64,000 bases of DNA, taken from positions 124,001 to 188,000 of the forward strand of contig NW_027017966.1 of the NCBI RefSeq assembly GCF_032854445.1, read 5' to 3'. The DNA is from Liolophura sinensis (lineage: Eukaryota; Mollusca; Polyplacophora; Chitonida; Chitonidae). Under the pieces are notes generated by a model. It ran no database searches. It worked only from the letters and a program-made list of their open reading frames with translations, and had not been told where the DNA came from. Below, in pieces: positions 1 to 9,901 of this stretch (its first letter is position 1; each line of letters begins with the position of its first letter). A program made the translations under genes and the position numbers.

Positions 1-91
1 TAACTATGTACAATCGCGACTGGTCATTACTATATTCAACTTTTCATTATAAGTTATGTGCCCTTCGGTAGCCCAGACGACGTCAAATCTT

Positions 92-104
92 TGGGCCAAG
101 CCCA
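92..104. other. Inverted repeat TGGGC-caa-GCCCA
   Basis: Five-bp arms with a 3-nt centre, present in nearly every unit. A recurrent C-to-T change at unit position 96 (units 9, 12, 23, 50, 63-65, 69, 72, 85, 91, 107, 111, 116) turns one C-G pair into a G-T wobble in RNA or a mismatch in DNA. It could be a protein-binding dyad or a small hairpin, but no function is shown. Confidence 0.5.
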
Positions 105-162
105 TTTAACTCACCCAACAAATGTCTTACTTCTAAGTCGAAGACAAACTCAATGTCTTTAT

Positions 163-172
163 CTACATGTAG
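163..172. other. Perfect 10-bp palindrome CTACATGTAG
   Basis: A self-complementary decamer repeated once per unit. The only exceptions I noticed are units 42 and 48, where CATG is changed to CTTG at about 22720 and 26020. It is a candidate protein-binding dyad; no function is established. Confidence 0.5.
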
Positions 173-194
173 AAAAACCACACCATTTGTATGT

Positions 195-202
195 AAAAAA
201 AA
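195..202 (+). other. A8 tract, length-variable (A8/A9)
   Basis: Nearly all units carry eight A residues here. Units 2 (745-753), 27 (about 14501-14509), 111 (60702-60710) and 112 (about 61253-61261) have nine. Unit 100 has T in place of the first A (54652), leaving A7. Replication slippage or homopolymer sequencing error could both explain this. A-tracts bend DNA, so the site could influence nucleosome placement (inference). Confidence 0.6.
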
Positions 203-310
203 CAAAAGGTACTTGATACAATCCGCTGTAAAAAGTACAATTGAACACTGACCCACATCAATAAGGTGCCAAAGGATGCGCAATTGGGCCAGGCATCTCC
301 AGCTGTTGAA

Positions 311-323
311 AAATTGCAAATTT
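311..323. other. AT-rich inverted repeat AAATT-gca-AATTT
   Basis: Five-bp arms around gca, conserved in almost all units. It lies 9 bp upstream of the TCCATGGA palindrome at 332-339, which is broken only where G is lost or changed (unit 24 at 12989; units 85 and 91 at 46544 and 49844). The role is unknown. Confidence 0.4.
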
Positions 324-357
324 CCTTGGTTTCCATGGAGTAAGAGCCGTTGCTGGG

Positions 358-363
358 CACGTG
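358..363. promoter_or_regulatory. CACGTG E-box-type hexamer
   Basis: The palindrome CACGTG is present once per unit and I saw no unit without it. It matches the core recognised by many eukaryotic bHLH and bZIP factors. In a 550-bp repeat a six-base site can occur by chance, so function is not claimed. Confidence 0.25.
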
Positions 364-390
364 ATCTTGACATCATTGATTATTCATTTG

Positions 391-402
391 TGGCTACAGC
401 CA
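391..402. other. Inverted repeat TGGCT-ac-AGCCA
   Basis: Five-bp arms with a 2-nt centre, flanked by T and A residues that could extend the stem after one mismatch. It is kept in almost all units; unit 64 (about 35047) and unit 79 (about 43298) each carry a single change here. Such short dyads can be protein sites in satellites (inference only). Confidence 0.4.
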
Positions 403-520
403 AAAGTATTGGTCGGAGAGCAACGCGGTTTGCACCATTCGATTTCTCGTCACAAAATACGTCGGATTAGCCTCTTACCAGCAGCATTGGAACAGTTTTT
501 CCACTTTTGGATTTTTGCCT

Positions 521-532
521 TGTCTTTTTGCG
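521..532 (+). other. Variable pocket of the satellite unit
   Basis: Most inter-unit diversity is packed here. Observed forms include tgtctttttgcg, ggtcattttgct, gttctttttgct, gatctttttgct, ggtcgttttgct, ggtctttttgcg and gttttttttgct. The forms tend to travel with the A/G allele at 547 and with the alleles at 41, 56 and 118 of the next unit, so they are good haplotype markers. Confidence 0.7.
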
Positions 533-739
533 AATTGAAATCGGCTACATTAACTATGTACAATCGCGACTGGTCATTACTATATTCAACTTTTCATTAT
601 AAGTTATGTGCCCTTCGGTAGCCCAGACGACGTCAAATCTTTGGGCCAAGCCCATTTAACTCACCCAGCAAATGTCTTACTTCTAAGTCGAAGACAAACT
701 CAATGTCTTTATCTACATGTAGAAAAACCACACCATTTG

Positions 740-747
740 TATATAAA
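740..747 (+). promoter_or_regulatory. TATA-like element TATATAAA, shown in unit 2
   Basis: About half or more of the units read TATATAAA at unit position 190-197. Others have G at position 193 (TATGTAAA), and units 26 and 32 have C (TATCTAAA). The match to a TATA box is good in sequence only. No transcript, start site or other core promoter element can be shown, so this is a weak candidate for satellite transcription. Confidence 0.2.
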
Positions 748-2751
748 AAAAAACACAAGGTACTTGATACAACCCGCTGTAAAAAGTACAATTGAACACT
801 GACCCACATCAATAAGGTGCCAAAGGATGCGCAATTGGGCCAGGCATCTCCAGCTGTTGAAAAATTGCAAATTTCCTTGGTTTCCATGGAGTAAGAGCCG
901 TTGCTGGGCACGTGATCTTGACATCATTGATTATTCATTTGTGGCTACAGCCAAAAGTATTGGTCGGAGAGCAACGCGGTTTGCACCATTCGATTTCTCG
1001 TCACAAAATACGTCGGATTAGCCTCTTACCAGCAGCATTGGAACAGTTTTTCTACTTTTGGATTTTTGCCTTGTCTTTTTGCGAATTGAAATCGGCTACA
1101 TTAACTATGTACAATCGCGACTGGTCATTACTATATTCAACTTTTCATTATAAGTTATGTGCCCTTCGGTAGCCCAGACGACGTCAAATCTTTGGGCCAA
1201 GCCCATTTAACTCACCCAGCAAATGTCTTACTTCTAAGTCGAAGACAAACTCAATGTCTTTATCTACATGTAGAAAAACCACACCATTTGTATATAAAAA
1301 AAACAAAAGGTACTTGATACAATCCGCTGTAAAAAGTACAATTGAACACTGACCCACATCAATAAGGTGCCAAAGGATGCGCAATTGGGCCAGGCATCTC
1401 CAGCTGTTGAAAAATTGCAAATTTCCTTGGTTTCCATGGAGTAAGAGCCGTTGCTGGGCACGTGATCTTGACATCATTGATTATTCATTTGTGGCTACAG
1501 CCAAAAGTATTGGTCGGAGAGCAACGCGGTTTGCACCATTCGATTTCTCGTCACAAAATACGTCGGATTAGCCTCTTACCAGCAGCATTGGAACAGTTTT
1601 TCCACTTTTGGATTTTTGCCTGGTCATTTTGCTAATTGAAATCGGCTACATTAACTATGTACAATCGCGACTGGTCATTACTATATTCAACATTTCATTA
1701 TAAGTTCTGTGCCCTTCGGTAGCCCAGACGACGTCAAATCTTTGGGCCAAGCCCATTTAACTCACCCAGCAAATGTCTTACTTCTAAGTCGAAGACAAAC
1801 TCAATGTCTTTATCTACATGTAGAAAAACCACACCATTTGTATGTAAAAAAAACACAAGGTACTTGATACAATCCGCTGTAAAAAGTACAATTGAACACT
1901 GACCCACATCAATAAGGTGCCAAAGGATGCGCAATTGGGCCAGGCATCTCCAGCTGTTGAAAAATTGCAAATTTCCTTGGTTTCCATGGAGTAAGAGCCG
2001 TTGCTGGGCACGTGATCTTGACATCATTGATTATTCATTTGTGGCTACAGCCAAAAGTATTGGTCGGAGAGCAACGCGGTTTGCACCATTCGATTTCTCG
2101 TCACAAAATACGTCGGATTAGCCTCTTACCAGCAGCATTGGAACAGTTTTTCCACTTTTGGATTTTTGCCTGTTCTTTTTGCTAATTGAAATCGGCTGCA
2201 TTAACTATGTACAATCGCGACTGGTCATTACTATATTCAACTTTTCATTATAAGTTATGTGCCCTTCGGTAGCCCAGACGACGTCAAATCTTTGGGCCAA
2301 GCCCATTTAACTCACCCAACAAATGTCTTACTTCTAAGTCGAAGACAAACTCAATGTCTTTATCTACATGTAGAAAAACCACACCATTTGTATGTAAAAA
2401 AAACACAAGGTACTTGATACAATCCGCTGTAAAAAGTACAATTGAACACTGACCCACATCAATAAGGTGCCAAAGGATGCGCAATTGGGCCAGGCATCTC
2501 CAGCTGTTGAAAAATTGCAAATTTCCTTGGTTTCCATGGAGTAAGAGCCGTTGCTGGGCACGTGATCTTGACATCATTGATTATTCATTTGTGGCTACAG
2601 CCAAAAGTATTGGTCGGAGAGCAACGCGGTTTGCACCATTCGATTTCTCGTCACAAAATACGTCGGATTAGCCTCTTACCAGCAGCATTGGAACAGTTTT
2701 TCCACTTTTGGATTTTTGCCTGGTCATTTTGCTAATTGAAATCGGCTACAT

Positions 2752-5700
2752 TAACTATGTACAATCGCGACTGGTCATTACTATATTCAACATTTCATTA
2801 TAAGTTCTGTGCCCTTCGGTAGCCCAGACGACGTCAAATCTTTGGGCCAAGCCCATTTAACTCACCCAGCAAATGTCTTACTTCTAAGTCGAAGACAAAC
2901 TCAATGTCTTTATCTACATGTAGAAAAACCACACCATTTGTATATAAAAAAAACACAAGGTACTTGATACAACCCGCTGTAAAAAGTACAATTGAACACT
3001 GACCCACATCAATAAGGTGCCAAAGGATGCGCAATTGGGCCAGGCATCTCCAGCTGTTGAAAAATTGCAAATTTCCTTGGTTTCCATGGAGTAAGAGCCG
3101 TTGCTGGGCACGTGATCTTGACATCATTGATTATTCATTATTGGCTACAGCCAAAAGTATTGGTCGGAGAGCAATGCGGTTTGCACCATTCGATTTCTCG
3201 TCACAAAATACGTCGGATTAGCCTCTTACCAGCAGCATTGGAACAGTTTTTCCACTTTTGGATTTTTGCCTGTTTTTTTTGCTAATTGAAATCGGCTGCA
3301 TTAACTATGTACAATCGCGACTGGTCATTACTATATTCAACATTTCATTATAAGTTCTGTGCCCTTCGGTAGCCCAGACGACGTCAAATCTTTGGGCCAA
3401 GCCCATTTAACTCACCCAGCAAATGTCTTACTTCTAAGTCGAAGACAAACTCAATGTCTTTATCTACATGTAGAAAAACCACACCATTTGTATATAAAAA
3501 AAACACAAGGTACTTGATACAACCCGCTGTAAAAAGTACAATTGAACACTGACCCACATCAATAAGGTGCCAAAGGATGCGCAATTGGGCCAGGCATCTC
3601 CAGCTGTTGAAAAATTGCAAATTTCCTTGGTTTCCATGGAGTAAGAGCCGTTGCTGGGCACGTGATCTTGACATCATTGATTATTCATTTGTGGCTACAG
3701 CCAAAAGTATTGGTCGGAGAGCAATGCGGTTTGCACCATTCGATTTCTCGTCACAAAATACGTCGGATTAGCCTCTTACCAGCAGCATTGGAACAGTTTT
3801 TCCACTTTTGGATTTTTGCCTGTTTTTTTTGCTAATTGAAATCGGCTGCATTAACTATGTACAATCGCGACTGGTCATTACTATATTCAACTTTTCATTA
3901 TAAGTTATGTGCCCTTCGGTAGCCCAGACGACGTCAAATCTTTGGGCCAAGCCCATTTAACTCACCCAACAAATGTCTTACTTCTAAGTCGAAGACAAAC
4001 TCAATGTCTTTATCTACATGTAGAAAAACCACACCATTTGTATGTAAAAAAAACACAAGGTACTTGATACAACCCGCTGTAAAAAGTACAATTGAACACT
4101 GACCCACATCAATAAGGTGCCAAAGGATGCGAAATTGGGCCAGGCATCTCCAGCTGTTGAAAAATTGCAAATTTCCTTGGTTTCCATGGAGTAAGAGCCG
4201 TTGCTGGGCACGTGATCTTGACATCATTGATTATTCATTTGTGGCTACAGCCAAAAGTATTGGTCGGAGAGCAACGCGGTTTGCACCATTCGATTTCTCG
4301 TCACAAAATACGTCGGATTAGCCTCTTACCAGCAGCATTGGAACAGTTTTTCCACTTTTGGATTTTTGCCTGTTCTTTTTGCTAATTGAAATCGGCTACA
4401 TTAACTATGTACAATCGCGACTGGTCATTACTATATTCAACTTTTCATTATAAGTTATGTGCCCTTCGGTAGCCCAGACGACGTCAAATCTTTGGGTCAA
4501 GCCCATTTAACTCACCCAACAAATGTCTTACTTCTAAGTCGAAGACAAACTCAATGTCTTTATCTACATGTAGAAAAACCACACCATTTGTATATAAAAA
4601 AAACACAAGGTACTTGATACAATCCGCTGTAAAAAGTACAATTGAACACTGACCCACATCAATAAGGTGCCAAAGGATGCGCAATTGGGCCAGGCATCTC
4701 CAGCTGTTGAAAAATTGCAAATTTCCTTGGTTTCCATGGAGTAAGAGCCGTTGCTGGGCACGTGATCTTGACATCATTGATTATTCATTTGTGGCTACAG
4801 CCAAAAGTATTGGTCGGAGAGCAACGCGGTTTGCACCATTCGATTTCTCGTCACAAAATACGTCGGATTAGCCTCTTACCAGCAGCATTGGAACAGTTTT
4901 TCCACTTTTGGATTTTTGCCTGGTCATTTTGCTAATTGAAATCGGCTACATTAACTATGTACAATCGCGACTGGTCATTACTATATTCAACATTTCATTA
5001 TAAGTTCTGTGCCCTTCGGTAGCCCAGACGACGTCAAATCTTTGGGCCAAGCCCATTTAACTCACCCAGCAAATGTCTTACTTCTAAGTCGAAGACAAAC
5101 TCAATGTCTTTATCTACATGTAGAAAAACCACACCATTTGTATATAAAAAAAACACAAGGTACTTGATACAACCCGCTGTAAAAAGTACAATTGAACACT
5201 GACCCACATCAATAAGGTGCCAAAGGATGCGCAATTGGGCCAGGCATCTCCAGCTGTTGAAAAATTGCAAATTTCCTTGGTTTCCATGGAGTAAGAGCCG
5301 TTGCTGGGCACGTGATCTTGACATCATTGATTATTCATTTGTGGCTACAGCCAAAAGTATTGGTCGGAGAGCAATGCGGTTTGCACCATTCGATTTCTCG
5401 TCACAAAATACGTCGGATTAGCCTCTTACCAGCAGCATTGGAACAGTTTTTCCACTTTTGGATTTTTGCCTGTTTTTTTTGCTAATTGAAATCGGCTGCA
5501 TTAACTATGTACAATCGCGACTGGTCATTACTATATTCAACTTTTCATTATAAGTTATGTGCCCTTCGGTAGCCCAGACGACGTCAAATCTTTGGGCCAA
5601 GCCCATTTAACTCACCCAACAAATGTCTTACTTCTAAGTCGAAGACAAACTCAATGTCTTTATCTACATGTAGAAAAACCACACCATTTGTATGTAAAAA

Positions 5701-6601
5701 AAACACAAGGTACTTGATACAACCCGCTGTAAAAAGTACAATTGAACACTGACCCACATCAATAAGGTGCCAAAGGATGCGAAATTGGGCCAGGCATCTC
5801 CAGCTGTTGAAAAATTGCAAATTTCCTTGGTTTCCATGGAGTAAGAGCCGTTGCTGGGCACGTGATCTTGACATCATTGATTATTCATTTGTGGCTACAG
5901 CCAAAAGTATTGGTCGGAGAGCAACGCGGTTTGCACCATTCGATTTCTCGTCACAAAATACGTCGGATTAGCCTCTTACCAGCAGCATTGGAACAGTTTT
6001 TCCACTTTTGGATTTTTGCCTGTTCTTTTTGCTAATTGAAATCGGCTGCATTAACTATGTACAATCGCGACTGGTCATTACTATATTCAACTTTTCATTA
6101 TAAGTTATGTGCCCTTCGGTAGCCCAGACGACGTCAAATCTTTGGGTCAAGCCCATTTAACTCACCCAACAAATGTCTTACTTCTAAGTCGAAGACAAAC
6201 TCAATGTCTTTATCTACATGTAGAAAAACCACACCATTTGTATATAAAAAAAACACAAGGTACTTGATACAATCCGCTGTAAAAAGTACAATTGAACACT
6301 GACCCACATCAATAAGGTGCCAAAGGATGCGCAATTGGGCCAGGCATCTCCAGCTGTTGAAAAATTGCAAATTTCCTTGGTTTCCATGGAGTAAGAGCCG
6401 TTGCTGGGCACGTGATCTTGACATCATTGATTATTCATTTGTGGCTACAGCCAAAAGTATTGGTCGGAGAGCAACGCGGTTTGCACCATTCGATTTCTCG
6501 TCACAAAATACGTCGGATTAGCCTCTTACCAGCAGCATTGGAACAGTTTTTCCACTTTTGGATTTTTGCCTGGTCATTTTGCTAATTGAAATCGGCTACA
6601 T
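2752..6601 (+). repeat. Array segment, units 6-12, containing a duplicated trimer
   Basis: Barcodes are GVY, GVY, GVH, DVY, GVY, GVH, DVY. Units 7-9 (3302-4951) are repeated as units 10-12 (4952-6601) with an offset of exactly 1650 bp. Shared rare alleles are T in gcaatgcgg (units 7 and 10, also unit 6), the gttttttttgct pocket (6, 7, 10), gaaattgggcc (4131 and 5781) and T at position 96 (units 9 and 12). One visible difference is A versus G at position 547 of units 8 and 11. Unit 6 also has a private two-base change near 3140. Confidence 0.88.
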
Positions 6602-9600
6602 TAACTATGTACAATCGCGACTGGTCATTACTATATTCAACATTTCATTATAAGTTCTGTGCCCTTCGGTAGCCCAGACGACGTCAAATCTTTGGGCCAA
6701 GCCCATTTAACTCACCCAACAAATGTCTTACTTCTAAGTCGAAGACAAACTCAATGTCTTTATCTACATGTAGAAAAACCACACCATTTGTATGTAAAAA
6801 AAACAAAAGGTACTTGATACAATCCGCTGTAAAAAGTACAATTGAACACTGACCCACATCAATAAGGTGCCAAAGGATGCGCAATTGGGCCAGGCATCTC
6901 CAGCTGTTGAAAAATTGCAAATTTCCTTGGTTTCCATGGAGTAAGAGCCGTTGCTGGGCACGTGATCTTGACATCATTGATTATTCATTTGTGGCTACAG
7001 CCAAAAGTATTGGTCGGAGAGCAACGCGGTTTGCACCATTCGATTTCTCGTCACAAAATACGTCGGATTAGCCTCTTACCAGCAGCATTGGAACAGTTTT
7101 TCCACTTTTGGATTTTTGCCTGTTCTTTTTGCTAATTGAAATCGGCTGCATTAACTATGTACAATCGCGACTGGTCATTACTATATTCAACTTTTCATTA
7201 TAAGTTATGTGCCCTTCGGTAGCCCAGACGACGTCAAATCTTTGGGCCAAGCCCATTTAACTCACCCAACAAATGTCTTACTTCTAAGTCGAAGACAAAC
7301 TCAATGTCTTTATCTACATGTAGAAAAACCACACCATTTGTATATAAAAAAAACACAAGGTACTTGACACAACCCGCTGTAAAAAGTACAATTGAACACT
7401 GACCCACATCAATAAGGTGCCAAAGGATGCGCAATTGGGCCAGGCATCTCCAGCTGTTGAAAAATTGCAAATTTCCTTGGTTTCCATGGAGTAAGAGCCG
7501 TTGCTGGGCACGTGATCTTGACATCATTGATTATTCATTTGTGGCTACAGCCAAAAGTATTGGTCGGAGAGCAACGCGGTTTGCACCATTCGATTTCTCG
7601 TCACAAAATACGTCGGATTAGCCTCTTACCAGCAGCATTGGAACAGTTTTTCCACTTTTGGATTTTTGCCTGGTCATTTTGCTAATTGAAATCGGCTACA
7701 TTAACTATGTACAATCGCGACTGGTCATTACTATATTCAACTTTTCATTATAAGTTATGTGCCCTTCGGTAGCCCAGACGACGTCAAATCTTTGGGCCAA
7801 ACCCATTTAACTCACCCAGCAAATGTCTTACTTCTAAGTCGAAGACAAACTCAATGTCTTTATCTACATGTAGAATAACCACAGCATTTGTATATAAAAA
7901 AAACACAAGGTACTTGATACAACCCGCTGTAAAAAGTACAATTAAACACTGACCCACATCAATAAGGTGCCAAAGGATGCGCAATTGGGCCAGGCATCTC
8001 CAGCTGTTGAAAAATTGCAAATTTCCTTGGTTTCCATGGAGTAAGAGCCGTTGCTGGGCACGTGATCTTGACATAATTGATTATTCATTTGTGGCTACAG
8101 CCAAAAGTATTGGTCGGAGAGCAACGCGGTTTGCACCATTCGATTTCTCGTCACAAAATACGTCGGATTAGCCTCTTACCAGCAGCATTGGAACAGTTTT
8201 TCCACTTTTGGATTTTTGCCTGTTCTTTTTGCTAATTGAAATCGGCTGCATTAACTATGTACAATCGCGACTGGTCATTACTATATTCAACTTTTCATTA
8301 TAAGTTATGTGCCCTTCGGTAGCCCAGACGACGTCAAATCTTTGGGCCAAGCCCATTTAACTCACCCAACAAATGTCTTACTTCTAAGTCGAAGACAAAC
8401 TCAATGTCTTTATCTACATGTAGAAAAACCACACCATTTGTATGTAAAAAAAACACAAGGTACTTGATACAATCCGCTGTAAAAAGTACAATTGAACACT
8501 GACCCACATCAATAAGGTGCCAAAGGATGCGCAATTGGGCCAGGCATCTCCAGCTGTTGAAAAATTGCAAATTTCCTTGGTTTCCATGGAGTAAGAGCCG
8601 TTGCTGGGCACGTGATCTTGACATCATTGATTATTCATTTGTGGCTACAGCCAAAAGTATTGGTCGGAGAGCAACGCGGTTTGCACCATTCGATTTCTCG
8701 TCACAAAATACGTCGGATTAGCCTCTTACCAGCAGCATTGGAACAGTTTTTCCACTTTTGGATTTTTGCCTGTTCTTTTTGCTAATTGAAATCGGCTGCA
8801 TTAACTATGTACAATCGCGACTGGTCATTACTATATTCAACTTTTCATTATAAGTTATGTGCCCTTCGGTAGCCCAGACGACGTCAAATCTTTGGGCCAA
8901 GCCCATTTAACTCACCCAACAAATGTCTTACTTCTAAGTCGAAGACAAACTCAATGTCTTTATCTACATGTAGAAAAACCACACCATTTGTATGTAAAAA
9001 AAACACAAGGTACTTGATACAATCCGCTGTAAAAAGTACAATTGAACACTGACCCACATCAATAAGGTGCCAAAGGATGCGCAATTGGGCCAGGCATCTC
9101 CAGCTGTTGAAAAATTGCAAATTTCCTTGGTTTCCATGGAGTAAGAGCCGTTGCTGGGCACGTGATCTTGACATCATTGATTATTCATTTGTGGCTACAG
9201 CCAAAAGTATTGGTCGGAGAGCAACGCGGTTTGCACCATTCGATTTCTCGTCACAAAATACGTCGGATTAGCCTCTTACCAGCAGCATTGGAACAGTTTT
9301 TCTACTTTTGGATTTTTGCCTTGTCTTTTTGCGAATTGAAATCGGCTACATTAACTATGTACAATCGCGACTGGTCATTACTATATTCAACTTTTCATTA
9401 TAAGTTATGTGCCCTTCGGTAGCCCAGACGACGTCAAATCTTTGGGCCAAGCCCATTTAACTCACCCAGCAAATGTCTTACTTCTAAGTCGAAGACAAAC
9501 TCAATGTCTTTATCTACATGTAGAAAAACCACACCATTTGTATATAAAAAAAACAAAAGGTACTTGATACAATCCGCTGTAAAAAGTACAATTGAACACT

Positions 9601-9901
9601 GACCCACATCAATAAGGTGCCAAAGGATGCGCAATTGGGCCAGGCATCTCCAGCTGTTGAAAAATTGCAAATTTCCTTGGTTTCCATGGAGTAAGAGCCG
9701 TTGCTGGGCACGTGATCTTGACATCATTGATTATTCATTTGTGGCTACAGCCAAAAGTATTGGTCGGAGAGCAACGCGGTTTGCACCATTCGATTTCTCG
9801 TCACAAAATACGTCGGATTAGCCTCTTACCAGCAGCATTGGAACAGTTTTTCCACTTTTGGATTTTTGCCTGTTCTTTTTGCTAATTGAAATCGGCTGCA
9901 T
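6602..9901 (+). repeat. Array segment, units 13-18
   Basis: Barcodes are DLH, GVY, GVY, DVH, DVH, DLY. Unit 14 carries the rare gacacaaccc form, also seen in units 27, 36 and 108. Unit 15 (7702-8251) is the most privately mutated unit here (aaaccc near 7800, agaataacc near 7873, acagcattt near 7881, acataattg near 8073) and has A at position 243. Units 16 and 17 (8252-9351) match by eye until the variable pocket, a probable single-unit duplication. No gene is seen. Confidence 0.88.

Larger units (their letters stand above)
1..550 (+). repeat. Representative satellite unit (unit 1) with internal map
   Basis: Unit 1 serves as the reference for unit coordinates. It has 122 C and 102 G (41% GC) and 19 CpG dinucleotides by hand count. 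Landmarks are TGTACA at 7-12, TCGCGA at 14-19, an inverted repeat at 92-104, a 10-bp palindrome at 163-172, an A8 tract at 195-202, CAATTG at 238-243 and 281-286, CAGCTG at 300-305, an inverted repeat at 311-323, TCCATGGA at 332-339, CACGTG at 358-363, an inverted repeat at 391-402 and a variable pocket at 521-532. I see no clear internal sub-repeat by eye, so 550 bp appears to be the basic unit and not a multimer of a shorter one. Its barcode is DLH. The ORFs on both strands (minus 83-376, plus 276-470) overlap each other and have no recognisable domain. Confidence 0.93.
1..2751 (+). repeat. Array segment, units 1-5
   Basis: Barcodes are DLH, GVY, DLY, DVH, DVH. Unit 2 (551-1101) is 551 bp because its A tract has nine residues. 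Units 1 and 2 carry the tgtctttttgcg pocket; unit 2 also has T at position 502. Units 3 and 5 carry ggtcattttgct, and unit 4 carries gttctttttgct with G at 547. No higher-order repeat is evident inside this stretch. No gene is seen. Confidence 0.9.

Noticed and set aside
83-376. A 97-codon minus-strand ORF (and a 65-codon one in another frame) found in almost every unit, possible gene family.
   Set aside because: It persists simply because units are near-identical and rarely carry indels. The commonest differences between units change the amino acid (D/G, L/V, Y/H, S/L, G/D), with no sign of synonymous preference. It overlaps ORFs on the other strand, and no domain or signal is recognisable.
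410-430. Possible CENP-B box around gtcggagagcaacgcgg.
   Set aside because: The essential TTCG, central A and CGGG spacing is not met here or elsewhere in the unit.
391-446. Possible RNA polymerase III promoter (A-box-like TGGCTACAGCC, B-box-like CATTCGATTTC) suggesting a tRNA- or SINE-derived unit.
   Set aside because: The B-box match is about 7 of 10 specified bases and the A-box match is poor. No tRNA fold is visible, and weak matches are expected by chance.
276-470. A 64-codon plus-strand ORF, sometimes an 86- or 105-codon form in neighbouring frames.
   Set aside because: Same reasoning. The longer forms appear only where a random base change removes a stop (for example cactcaccc in units 81, 88 and 94), and no protein feature supports them.
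1-550. An internal three-fold structure (about 183 bp) of the unit.
   Set aside because: Only short local likenesses were seen (for example ttgggcca at 91 and 284, and actcaccca/actgaccca). They do not line up at a common offset.
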